NCBI RefSeq assembly: GCF_900461555.1
Contig: NZ_UGOX01000001.1
Location: 943,501-1,007,500 of the forward strand
Direction of reading: 5' to 3'
Source of the DNA: Legionella quinlivanii
GTDB taxonomy: Bacteria > Pseudomonadota > Gammaproteobacteria > Legionellales > Legionellaceae
Length of the DNA: 64,000 nucleotides
The position numbers and the translations under genes were made by a program. Numbering within the stretch: the first letter of the stretch is position 1; the number at the start of each line of letters is the position of its first letter. Shown one piece after another: positions 38,701 to 46,721 of the stretch. Under the pieces are notes generated by a model that saw only the letters and a list, made by a program, of their open reading frames with translations, made no database searches and was not told where the DNA came from.

Positions 38701-39782
38701 TTTGAAAGAACCTCATAAATAACCTGACGTGCCTGTTCTAGTTGATCCACATTCGGTTCGTTCATTTCTACTAAAGGCTTTAGGGGGTTGATATAATTCT
38801 GAAATATACTCTTGACTTCGGATGGCAATTTATCAACTGCCTTTATAATTTTAACAATCAGATCCTTGTCGAAAGCTCTAATACCAGGGGCAGTAAACTC
38901 ACGCACTTTCTGGATAAAATCCCTGACTTTTTCAGGCTCTACACTGTGGTCATCCAGTTGATCATACCAGGACAGAAAATCAAAGATATTTTTATCAAAG
39001 AATTGACCTGCGGTTAATTCCTTTCCAATGCCATGGACGCTATTTTCCCGCATTTTCTGGCGTAAGAGATTGAGCTGACCAAGCAAATTGCCATCATTGA
39101 ATGTCAGTGCGTCGAGCCGTTGTTTGGTTTCATAAATCGTCTGGGATGCAAAGCAGTGCTGAGCCAATCGATAAATTTCATTACTGTTCATTTCGACTGA
39201 ACTGGGTTCAGTTTTATCATCAATATAGGGATTATATATCCTGGGCGTACCAGCATTTTCGTTAAACACCAACATAGCACGCAATGGCAGCAAGTGGGTA
39301 CCAGCATCATTTAATATGTGAGTAGAAAGAATATGAATCAGATCCATATCCCATTCTTTTTCCTGGTTAAGGGCTGGTACTAAATAAGGATAGTCATCAT
39401 ACACTGACTCGACGCATTGCAGGCTGGGAATTAAAAATAACAGAGGATTTGCCGGTTCTCCACTTTCTGAATGCGGTTTGCTGGAAGCAACGACTTTGGC
39501 CGCTTCGCACCAGATTTTAGTGACTGGATGATGCGGTAATGCAGTATAGCAAAGCATGTTGCCGGTTATGAGATTCCAGTTTTCAATCAGCGCTTGTTCG
39601 AGTGCCGCTAATGGATTCTCTGATTGTAAAACGCTGCGAAGCAGTTTGAAGCTGCGAATAGTATAGGCATGTATGGCTTTTTCATGAAGAGTATGCACAG
39701 GGCCTGCTGCTTCATAATCGTCAATCAATTGCGGGAAAATGGTCTCAATGCTATTGAAAAATATTTGCTCTTTTTTATCCAT
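35721..39782 (-). CDS. 1353-residue helical-repeat protein with NLS-like motif, effector candidate
   Basis: 1353 residues, no signal peptide or membrane segment. Most of it is helical repeats about 45-70 residues long. Recurring pieces follow a pattern such as LSSDEAANLF, LSSAQRETV, LNEGQRSHI, LSNKECRLIF and LNSQQCYQLF, each followed by a long helix. Near the C-terminus (about 1280-1300) is a bipartite basic motif, KKRK-N10-KRHRK, like a classical nuclear localisation signal. The tail is acidic (ETDEESNMDFSR). A host-nucleus-directed effector is a reasonable inference; no enzymatic domain was recognised. Confidence 0.65.
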   Translation of the reverse strand: MDKKEQIFFNSIETIFPQLIDDYEAAGPVHTLHEKAIHAYTIRSFKLLRSVLQSENPLAALEQALIENWNLITGNMLCYTALPHHPVTKIWCEAAKVVASSKPHSESGEPANPLLFLIPSLQCVESVYDDYPYLVPALNQEKEWDMDLIHILSTHILNDAGTHLLPLRAMLVFNENAGTPRIYNPYIDDKTEPSSVEMNSNEIYRLAQHCFASQTIYETKQRLDALTFNDGNLLGQLNLLRQKMRENSVHGIGKELTAGQFFDKNIFDFLSWYDQLDDHSVEPEKVRDFIQKVREFTAPGIRAFDKDLIVKIIKAVDKLPSEVKSIFQNYINPLKPLVEMNEPNVDQLEQARQVIYEVLSKLGIISGETSDPVTIPPTLFIYLSRLRTFAFKKNNQEDPNTCLKILGDKLEELIKQHAPILSKIGISNEKKQLFIAEVVQSFKDAKAALKSKLNEHKELNGYDKLKLSLDLLNKFSLKPSFTHPQDFEVLESLKEEEIGSICSDKETADSLLNPENTEPLILFALTTSPAKLNALIGALSQSLLDGDNKKLDRLVPLLLHLFSALDIEKCKGICEQIKQYSTKLCILKTGKFTNLVDKLDSDKQIVILDSIQDELPKSITSNASFCKIYSLYILEGTPQQEALFNSMREKLAGLPKNLGEWTHLYRTLLPAHRELVFPEGLKKKIDNIKSLNDFIKIYASLSSDEAANLFSVHKERFPVWVKTSRHLLQLCKILTQKHFNELLDIIPIDKLKLQLKKKVTPEEIYSVFDKKYEGSIPHRSLFLLIPLADPDAILSFQSLLHAIKPIASEQLRLINKAISPACLSAVAEITPEHEEKLNETERLFLRKSREQIENLFLSIKERLPKLSWDTISTLSYVLKYCNIQQRELIFRQFILPHLSSLVDSAANWGILLTHLSSAQRETVNDFVYSKLVLSDLFRGANDFIWGPMQFLNEGQRSHILNTLKQELTYSISSFSDLSNFISLNELSNKECRLIFDLFKRKITRWVDKSAYKITVLFAHLDDEGRKEAFKLLKKFIPNEYTFLMDLISISRFLSKEQIDTIAPNLTIKPINNLTFSALNRLELHEREPVIDKIFDFLPAEIKSLEDFILLSSYLNSQQCYQLFFTVFPQLSSSLSTTDSCLEFLGRLKIEQSFVIAPLLIKTRPKETAKAIFFTMLGFLGDDRENFKTFCNNQQEALSNLLSSVEDVIFFMKRRMFFNIGLFLESAKPLLAALNPSSKECDELIYRLELGELKILSNYLPALKDVIPVDSPGRNPQSFFGSKKRKANEELAALSKRHRKDELSGMGTIYEFPSTEKVQDDSYSSQAPMQALLDDLFPGIPMETDEESNMDFSR

Positions 39783-39923
39783 TGTGTTCTTTTGTAAATC
39801 TTTGTGATTGCCGGGATTGCTGTATAATAATTTAATTATTCACTTTGTGCAATAGTTGAGCATGTTGACTTTTGAAATCAGTCTGCGCATTTGCTTTAAA
39901 GGGAGGATGTAATTTGCATTTAG

Positions 39924-40115
39924 TTAAGATTTCTTTTTCTTTTTATTCACAGCCGTTGATTTTTTCTCAGCCGCTGCTGTAACATTTGGTCTTCCCCCCG
40001 GAATTTCGTATCCCGTAACGGGATCGACTGCATATCTGCCGCCCGCTAAATCATCGAGTTGGTCATCTGATATTTTTTTATAATTTTTCCGAGCAGGTTT
40101 TTGGGGACTTGACAT
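39924..40115 (-). CDS. Small protein with double-glycine-leader-like motif
   Basis: 63 residues from ATG 40115 (MSSPQKPARKNYKK). Residues ~15-26 read ISDDQLDDLAGG, the form of bacteriocin/RiPP double-glycine leaders (E/D-rich, hydrophobic at -4/-7/-12, ending GG). A 37-residue tail rich in Pro, Gly, Ala and a terminal run of lysines follows. No C39 ABC transporter, modification enzyme or immunity gene is next to it, unless the FAD monooxygenase 55 bases upstream counts. Longer in-frame starts exist. GAGTG lies about nine bases upstream of the chosen ATG. Confidence 0.5.
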   Translation of the reverse strand: MSSPQKPARKNYKKISDDQLDDLAGGRYAVDPVTGYEIPGGRPNVTAAAEKKSTAVNKKKKKS

Positions 40116-40250
40116 GATAATTTCACTCAAAAAGATTTCTCTTTTTAAATTAGTATTTGTAGCTGGAAATATCAAATATTTTCCCCTGATTTTCATGGTT
40201 TTCAGAAAAACAGGGGAAGGGTTTGAGTGTAAATGAGTGGTTCAATAGAG

Positions 40251-41414
40251 TTACTCATATTGAGGCAAACTAATCGCATTTGAGACTGACTTTATCATCC
40301 CCAGGACTTTGTTCGAGCGTTCTTCCGCAATCTCCTTGGAAACTTCATCATCTACCAGAAAAGATTTGCTCACCCAGACACCAAATTCCTGATTGGCATT
40401 CACGAGAGGACGCAGCAGCTCATTGTAACGGGTAAACGCCTGCATATAATTTCCATTCGCATCTTTTAATTCTCCCGCCAGGATATAAGCTCCCACAAAA
40501 GCCAAGTTATTACCTTGCCCTGATAAGGGAGAAGGGCAATAGCCCGCATCACCGACCAGCGCAATTCGCCCTTTGGTCCAACTGTTCATTTTGACTTGCA
40601 TAATCGCGTCAAAATAAAAATCATCACTTTCTGGCATTCGATTTAAAATATTTTGGGTTTCCCAGCCAAAATCACGAAAAGTATCACACAGGAATTGTTT
40701 TTGTTCCTGCTCATCGCGAGGATTTTTGAGCAAATGCTCTGAGCGGAACATAAACCCTGCTCTCGCGATTTCAGGGTTGTTATCACTATTAATCGATACC
40801 ATTTTGCAATTGGATTCACATTCCAGGTCTATATGACTCAATCCAAGATAGTTCGGAATAGTAAATGTACTAAGATAGGAACCCAGATGAACCAGCTGAT
40901 ATTCATTTTTATCAAAAACCATGCGTCTGGTAGCAGAATGAATGCCGTCTGCGGCAATTACCAGGTCGTAATTAATCACTTTGCCATCATTGTAATGAAC
41001 CAGCACGCCATCAGCATTCTGCTCCATGCGCAGGATGGATTGATTAAAATCGCAAGGCACATCAGTAATGGTGCTCATGAGAATTTCAATCAAATCACCG
41101 CGGAGGATTTCCACTTCGTCATCTTGCCTGAATCCGAATTCCTCACCCTGTACTTCGTGCAACACCTTACCTGCCGCATCAACATACCGGCCGCATTCAA
41201 TTCGCGTGCGCATATCACATATCTGCTCATAGATACCCATATCTCTGGCGATATGAGTGGCTATGCCGCGGACATCCAGGGCTTGCCCCCCTTTTCTAAT
41301 GGAGGCGGCTTTCTCAATCAAACATGGCGAAAAACCAAATCTTTTCAGCCAATAGCAAATAGCTGGACCCGCAATTCCAGCACCAATCACGAGAATTTTG
41401 ATATCTTTAAACAT
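40251..41414 (-). CDS. FAD-dependent monooxygenase (PHBH/TetX-like)
   Basis: 387 residues. FAD-binding GAGIAGPAICYWLKRFG is at residues ~11-27. The DG motif VIAADGIHSATRR is in the middle, and the second FAD motif GRIALVGDAGYCPSPLSGQG near residue 290. This is the class A flavin monooxygenase plan, seen in aromatic hydroxylases and TetX-like enzymes. The substrate is unknown. It is on the same strand as the AAA ATPase gene (88 bases downstream of it) and the small leader-like peptide gene. Confidence 0.85.
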   Translation of the reverse strand: MFKDIKILVIGAGIAGPAICYWLKRFGFSPCLIEKAASIRKGGQALDVRGIATHIARDMGIYEQICDMRTRIECGRYVDAAGKVLHEVQGEEFGFRQDDEVEILRGDLIEILMSTITDVPCDFNQSILRMEQNADGVLVHYNDGKVINYDLVIAADGIHSATRRMVFDKNEYQLVHLGSYLSTFTIPNYLGLSHIDLECESNCKMVSINSDNNPEIARAGFMFRSEHLLKNPRDEQEQKQFLCDTFRDFGWETQNILNRMPESDDFYFDAIMQVKMNSWTKGRIALVGDAGYCPSPLSGQGNNLAFVGAYILAGELKDANGNYMQAFTRYNELLRPLVNANQEFGVWVSKSFLVDDEVSKEIAEERSNKVLGMIKSVSNAISLPQYE

Positions 41415-41502
41415 TGGATTACCTTAATAACTCGAAGTATTGTCCACTACTTCAACCCCGTTCGTTAGAACAAAATCAGATTATATCAATAAATTAACCA
41501 GT

Positions 41503-44169
41503 TTATTCTAAAATTACGACTCCAGTAGAAGGAGCTGATTGACAATCGTCTTTGTGGGAGAGATTGGCAGGCCTCGGCGTTTGATTTTTATTAAATATTC
41601 TATGCACGTTTGAAGCACTCTTTAGAGCAAACAAAGGAGAGTTCACATAATTTAGAAAACCTTCCAATGTCCGTTCAACAGATTGATATCGATTGCAAAA
41701 AGTTAACAAGTGATTCTTTAATTCTTTGATAGTCAGCCTGGCAGTAAGTTCCACATGGGTTTCGCGAATGTCTATGTCTAATTTCAATGACTTAATTAAG
41801 GTTGAGATCTCTGCTTTTTTTATTATAGCCGGCATTCTTATTGTCTCATCGCAAACAATTTGCCCATTAAACAGCTGTTGAACAGACTCCTCATTTTTGC
41901 TCACCATTACCACTTTCAATGTTTCGCCCTCATCAAGCGGCATTTTTAATTTCTCGCGCAGATAAATGCGGGGATTATAGTGGCAGGAAGTAATGTCTTC
42001 TATATTGTCAATTATCAGGACACCTGGCTCTTCGTTTAGAGCCTTATAGAAACAGTCATCGATATATTTTTCCTGGTCTTTGGGTGATAAATTAACGAGT
42101 TGTCCCGCTTTCATATACACGATTTTATCGGGTTGTTCCGGGAATAGGTTCAAAGCGCAGCTTGTGGTTCCTGTACCCTGTTTTCCTGTAACATTCACAA
42201 TCATCGGGTTTAAATAAGCAAAGTTGCTTTCTTTCTCAAGGAGAGCTGAGAGATTTTTTTTCAGAGAGTCATTCCAGGGGCAGAAAACCCGTGATTGCAA
42301 TAACTCCCGCTCCGTTTTTTTCCGTATATTTTTTTTAAGGGCATCATCAAGACAGGATAGAAACTGCGCATCATTAAGCGGAATAATCCGGCTTGAGTCT
42401 TCAATTTTATACTTGCCATTATCAAAACTGACGAGCTGAGAGACACCAAATTGCTTCATAGTGCTGTCAATAAAGGCTTTTATGCCGGCACCGCTCAATC
42501 CCTCCGATTTTTTTGCGAGCATTTCAATGTCCAAAGAGGTCTGAACTTTATTTTTTTTCTGAAGAGGGCACAAATACAGGCGCAAAATAGCCAGGCGATC
42601 TTTATAGTTTGGCAGTCCAATATTAATATGTACATCAAGCCGCCCGGGACGTATTAATGCCTCATCCAAGCGTTCAAAATAATTGGTTAAACCAATTATC
42701 ATCAGATTCTCAATCGCATCTACACCATCAAGATAGGTTAATAGTGTCGTAGTTAAATCAGCTTTTATTTGTTTATTCAGATCCTCGCCAGAGCTATCGC
42801 GAGAGCACACCAGTGCATCCATTTCATCGATAATGACCACATGGGTTACTCCGGTTTTTTTTTTCGCTTCATCCAGAATACTGCGAAGATTCTCAGCGGA
42901 TTGGCCTACGTATTTTGAGATTAAAGCAGGTCCATTAATAACCGTCACATTCTCTTTTCCAATAAAATCATTGGCAATAGTCCGAGCTATCAATGTTTTA
43001 CCGGTGCCTGGAGGACCATACAATATACCGCCGCGTGGTAATTTAAGATCGGTGTCTTCCAATTGTTTTGGAGAAAGCGATCTGGGGATGAATAATTGCT
43101 CCACAATGGATTGCGTTTCATTACTATAGCCAGCCACTCCATGCTTATCCCAGGCGAGTGTTATTTTTTCTCTGATTTTTATATATTCGGGTACCGGCGC
43201 AGGTTCTTGTATGGGCTGAACCTCTTCTTCAAACGCAGGAGATAATGGTTGCAATTGAGTCTGGTCTGTACTCATCTGGCTTATTCTTTCCGTTAAAAAC
43301 TGTGCCTGGGGGGGTTGTATTTTGTAGGGAGGAAACCATGATGGGGGTATTACCTTTAAATGATTAAAAAGGAAGGCGATTTTGATTAAATGCAGTTTGT
43401 TTTCAGTCACTTCAGGCTCAAAAAAAACCTCCTCGCCACTCGACATTGTTTGATAATAACTATTGATAAGTTTCTGACTAAACTCTTTTATTGAATAGCC
43501 CTTGATGCATGCCAAGCTATACGCATTTAAATGAGCAATAAGTGCATCGTTGTTAATACTAATTCGGTTATTGCGGGTAGACTGATGCTCTGCCAGAAGA
43601 TTCAAGCAAGTATAACATTCTTCAAATCGCTTTAATTGACTCAAAATCTTAATTTTAAGATTCATTGCATAGCTATATACTTTCGAGCCAGTCCAGGAAA
43701 TACTATCGAGATTTTGCAGGACCAGATCAATGAGATCTATAGTCTCCTGAGCTGATAATTGAGTTTTATATACCTTCAAATACTTAATTATTTGTTCTTT
43801 ATATTTAGTCTGGGGAGTAGAAGATAATCTGAGAAATAATTCTGAAAGATATGTTGTGCATTCTACTTTTTTATTCAGGGCCTTAGTACACTCAACAAGG
43901 CCCTCTAATACATCGATATATTGGGAGCTTGCAGTATCTGAGTCCAATTCGAGATCGTCATAAACAATGTCTAGCAGAGCAAATGCTTCATTATATTGGT
44001 GGCAAGTTTTATAAAGTGTTGCGAGCACCATACGGTTTTTAAATAATTTTTCTTTTATATCCTCTTCATCCACAGGCCCTGAAAGCAACGATAATATTGA
44101 ATTTGCTCTTTTAAGCTGTTCCTCAAGTTTTTTTATTTTTTGTTTTATTTCTTCTATATTATCGTGCAT
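41503..44169 (-). CDS. NSF-like double-AAA ATPase with helical N-terminal domain
   Basis: 888 residues. N-terminal ~290 residues: a coiled coil, then TPR-like helix pairs (YNEAFALLDIVYDD, FEECYTCLNLLAEH). The D1 AAA module (about 350-610) has Walker A GPPGTGKT (~385), Walker B VVIIDEMDAL (~446), and GLTN..ERLDEALIRPGRLDV with arginine finger. It reads very like eukaryotic NSF D1, including VINGPALISKYVGQS. The D2 module (about 640-860) is degenerate: Walker A is GKQGTGTTS (Lys lost) and Walker B is LIIDNIED. Bacteria do not normally have NSF. It may disassemble host SNARE-like complexes, an inference. AAAGG lies eight bases before the ATG; it follows the aminotransferase gene by 25 bases. Confidence 0.8.
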   Translation of the reverse strand: MHDNIEEIKQKIKKLEEQLKRANSILSLLSGPVDEEDIKEKLFKNRMVLATLYKTCHQYNEAFALLDIVYDDLELDSDTASSQYIDVLEGLVECTKALNKKVECTTYLSELFLRLSSTPQTKYKEQIIKYLKVYKTQLSAQETIDLIDLVLQNLDSISWTGSKVYSYAMNLKIKILSQLKRFEECYTCLNLLAEHQSTRNNRISINNDALIAHLNAYSLACIKGYSIKEFSQKLINSYYQTMSSGEEVFFEPEVTENKLHLIKIAFLFNHLKVIPPSWFPPYKIQPPQAQFLTERISQMSTDQTQLQPLSPAFEEEVQPIQEPAPVPEYIKIREKITLAWDKHGVAGYSNETQSIVEQLFIPRSLSPKQLEDTDLKLPRGGILYGPPGTGKTLIARTIANDFIGKENVTVINGPALISKYVGQSAENLRSILDEAKKKTGVTHVVIIDEMDALVCSRDSSGEDLNKQIKADLTTTLLTYLDGVDAIENLMIIGLTNYFERLDEALIRPGRLDVHINIGLPNYKDRLAILRLYLCPLQKKNKVQTSLDIEMLAKKSEGLSGAGIKAFIDSTMKQFGVSQLVSFDNGKYKIEDSSRIIPLNDAQFLSCLDDALKKNIRKKTERELLQSRVFCPWNDSLKKNLSALLEKESNFAYLNPMIVNVTGKQGTGTTSCALNLFPEQPDKIVYMKAGQLVNLSPKDQEKYIDDCFYKALNEEPGVLIIDNIEDITSCHYNPRIYLREKLKMPLDEGETLKVVMVSKNEESVQQLFNGQIVCDETIRMPAIIKKAEISTLIKSLKLDIDIRETHVELTARLTIKELKNHLLTFCNRYQSVERTLEGFLNYVNSPLFALKSASNVHRIFNKNQTPRPANLSHKDDCQSAPSTGVVILE

Positions 44170-44194
44170 GGGTAAAACCTTTTATGAAAACAAA

Positions 44195-45379
44195 TTAACT
44201 GGAAACAAAGTCTGCCACCGCCTTGCAAACGATGTCTATCTCTTCCTCAGTGTTATAATAATGGAGCGACGCTCTGACCAGGGCATCAAGTCCTCTGGAT
44301 TGAAGATCCAGGCGGGCAAATTCCATTACGGATACGGTGACATTGATCCCTTGCTCACGCAGTGCCTGTTTAATCTCAGCCGGCGTCTTGTTTTTGGTGG
44401 AAAACGTGATAATTCCGCATTGATTTTTTCCTAAATCCTGGAGCGTTAGCCCGGGGATTTTTTCGAGTTTACTGCGAAAGAGGCTGGATAAATGCTGAAT
44501 TCTTTGCCAGATGTTTTCCATGCCGATATCAAGCGCATAGCGTACTGCAGCGCTTAAACCTAGCTTCCCTGCGTAATTTTGTTCCCAGGTTTCAAAACGT
44601 CTGGCATCAGGCATGAGTTCATAAGCATCCAGTGAACTCCAGTTTGCAGCATGTAAATCGATAAAAGGTGGATTGCAGTGATTGATGATGCGCTCGCTGG
44701 CATATAAAAAACCAGTACCTCTTGGCCCTCGCAAGAATTTTCGCCCGGTACCGCAAAGAAAATCGCAGCCAATTTTTTGAACATCGATGGGCATTTGCCC
44801 CACTGACTGGGTTGCATCCAATAAATAAGTGACGCCCTGTTTTTTGGCAATATGTCCCGCTTCTATTGCAGGATTAATTAATCCTCCCTGCGTTGGAACA
44901 TGTGTAATTGCCAGCAATTTTACCGAAGAGTCAAGCATGGACTCCAAAGCATTTAAATCCAGTTGCCCATCACGGTCATCAGGGATTACTTCAATTTTCA
45001 CGCCTTTCTGCCTGGCCACATGCAAAAAAGAAAGGTAGTTGCTGGCATATTCATTCATGGCCGTGAGTATGCGATCACCGGGCTTAAAATCCAGACTATA
45101 GAACGCCATATCCCACGCACGAGTTGCATTTTCAGTGAAAGCCACCTCATGAGGCTGGCAGTTAATCAGTTCGCTGATATTGCGGTAAAAACCTTTAATT
45201 TCATCGGCCTTAATCTCTTCAGCTTCATAGCCACCAATACTTGCCTCCAGGTCGAGATAGTTTTTGATTGTATCGGTGACCGCTGTAGGCGGCAGGGAGG
45301 TACCTGCATTGTTAAAATGAATTACTTGTTCAGACCCAGGCGTTTCTTTACGCAGTTGTTTAATATTTAATTGTTTCAA
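44195..45379 (-). CDS. Class V aminotransferase / cysteine-desulfurase-like PLP enzyme
   Basis: 394 residues. HFNNAGTSLPP at the N-terminus, LLDATQSVGQMPIDV (PLP-binding Asp and Gln), and the PLP lysine in GTGRKFLRGPRGTGFLY near residue 213. Members include cysteine desulfurases, isopenicillin-N-epimerase-like enzymes and selenocysteine lyases; the specific reaction is not clear. The start is TTG overlapping the fliP stop (TTGA), with TGGAG about eight bases upstream, so it is translationally coupled to the last flagellar gene. This link is unusual. Confidence 0.82.
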   Translation of the reverse strand: MKQLNIKQLRKETPGSEQVIHFNNAGTSLPPTAVTDTIKNYLDLEASIGGYEAEEIKADEIKGFYRNISELINCQPHEVAFTENATRAWDMAFYSLDFKPGDRILTAMNEYASNYLSFLHVARQKGVKIEVIPDDRDGQLDLNALESMLDSSVKLLAITHVPTQGGLINPAIEAGHIAKKQGVTYLLDATQSVGQMPIDVQKIGCDFLCGTGRKFLRGPRGTGFLYASERIINHCNPPFIDLHAANWSSLDAYELMPDARRFETWEQNYAGKLGLSAAVRYALDIGMENIWQRIQHLSSLFRSKLEKIPGLTLQDLGKNQCGIITFSTKNKTPAEIKQALREQGINVTVSVMEFARLDLQSRGLDALVRASLHYYNTEEEIDIVCKAVADFVSS

Positions 45380-46098
45380 TTAATAGTCTCCACCAAAGAT
45401 TGAATCACGATATCCCAGCCATTAATAAGAACAAAAACCAGAATTTTTATTGGTACCGACAAACTCGCCGGAGGCAGCATCATCATGCCCATCGTCATTA
45501 ACAAACCCGATACAATCAGATCAATTAGTAAAAACGGCAGAAAAATCATAAATCCAATTTGAAATGCAGTTTGCAATTCGCTTAATAAAAATGCCGGGAT
45601 TAGTTGTAGCAGTTTTATCTCGTCAATGTTATCAGGTAGAGGTTCTTTCGCAAGCTCCAATAAGAGTTGTAAATCCTTTTCACGGGTCTGATGGAGAAGA
45701 AATTGTTTTATGGGCTCTTTCGCCTTATCTATGGCTAATTCAAAATTAATTTTTTGCTCCATAAAAGGTTGATAAGCCTCAGAGTAAAGGACCTTTCCAA
45801 CAGGCATCATGGTATAAAATGTCAGGAAAAGAGCCAGGCTCATAAGCACCGTGTTTGGGGGCGTTTGTTGTAGACCAAGCGCTGTGCGCAGCATCGAGAG
45901 CACGACCACAATGCGGGTAAATGAGGTCAGCATAATTAAAATACTGGGCGCAAGACTTAAAATCGTCAGCAAGCCGAACACTTTAAGTGCAGGAGCAATC
46001 GTTTCCTGATTAAAAGACATAGCGCCGAGGAAGCTGGTATCCGCAGAAGCAGCGAAATGAGAATAGCTTAATAACCCAATCCAGCACAGGTATTTCAT
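45376..46098 (-). CDS. fliP: FliP, flagellar export-gate membrane protein
   Basis: 240 residues with a cleavable-type signal peptide (CWIGLLSYSHFAASA) and four membrane segments. It contains the FliP signatures LTILSLAPSILIMLTSFTR and QTPPNTVLMSLALFLTFYTMMPV. FliP forms the core of the FliP5Q4R1 export gate in the MS-ring. It is the last flagellar gene of the cluster. fliQ, normally next, is instead the first gene, 16 kb upstream. Overlaps fliO by four bases. Confidence 0.95.
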   Translation of the reverse strand: MKYLCWIGLLSYSHFAASADTSFLGAMSFNQETIAPALKVFGLLTILSLAPSILIMLTSFTRIVVVLSMLRTALGLQQTPPNTVLMSLALFLTFYTMMPVGKVLYSEAYQPFMEQKINFELAIDKAKEPIKQFLLHQTREKDLQLLLELAKEPLPDNIDEIKLLQLIPAFLLSELQTAFQIGFMIFLPFLLIDLIVSGLLMTMGMMMLPPASLSVPIKILVFVLINGWDIVIQSLVETIN

Positions 46099-46421
46099 TT
46101 ATGGCTCTCATTCAGGGAGTGAAAACAGAGGCCTTTCTGGTTTTCCGCCAGCAAAAAACGCTGCTCCTGGTATTCAAGAAGATAAATAACGGTTTTATTA
46201 TTGAGATAGGTTTTTTCGAGCAGCCGGCAACCGGTAGATGGTTTTTTATTCTTTTTAAGATGCAAAAACAGCACTGCAAGGCTTAAGATAACAAAAGCAA
46301 GCCCATAATTCAGCCACCCCATTCCATTGGTGACCGGTGTTTTAAAGGCTAAGGCTGAGCCAGAAAACGATTCTTTGCTAAAAAAGTTTAAAATAAGCAT
46401 AAAAAACAATGGCGCTTTCAT
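46095..46421 (-). CDS. fliO: FliO-like export apparatus protein
   Basis: 108 residues: an N-terminal hydrophobic signal, a membrane segment (LNYGLAFVILSLAVLFLHL) and a cytoplasmic tail containing LLEKTYLNNKTVIYLLEYQEQRFLLAEN, the FliO/FliZ plan. It assists FliP assembly. Assigned by position between fliN and fliP as much as by sequence. Overlaps both neighbours by four bases. Confidence 0.8.
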   Translation of the reverse strand: MKAPLFFMLILNFFSKESFSGSALAFKTPVTNGMGWLNYGLAFVILSLAVLFLHLKKNKKPSTGCRLLEKTYLNNKTVIYLLEYQEQRFLLAENQKGLCFHSLNESHK

Positions 46422-46720
46422 TGAGAAACCTCGAGAATCTGCACTGCAAAATAATCATCGCAGCTCATTAACTCGCCTCTTGCAAACACTTGATTGTTTA
46501 GCAGCACATCGACCGGCTCATTTGTTTTCTGTAAGAGATTGAGTACTTTGCCTCGAGTCAATTGCTTTAATTCAGCAATGCTAAGTTTAAGGCTGCCTAT
46601 ACGGATTTGACATTCCACCTCAACATTTCCCAGTAGTCCCAGGTAATCGGCTTTAACAGTGTCAGTGCTATCTTTGGCCTGCAGTTCCGGGAAATGAATT
46701 TTTTTAACCAGAGTTGTCAT
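46418..46720 (-). CDS. fliN: FliN, C-ring SPOA-domain protein
   Basis: 100 residues with the SPOA fold: LLGNVEVECQIRIGSLKLSIAELKQLTRGKVLNL (in part) and VDVLLNNQVFARGEL are typical. FliN forms the base of the C-ring and holds FliH-FliI. Shorter than E. coli FliN (137) and without the N-terminal extension. Starts one base after the fliM stop. Confidence 0.88.
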   Translation of the reverse strand: MTTLVKKIHFPELQAKDSTDTVKADYLGLLGNVEVECQIRIGSLKLSIAELKQLTRGKVLNLLQKTNEPVDVLLNNQVFARGELMSCDDYFAVQILEVSQ

Positions 46721-46721
46721 A

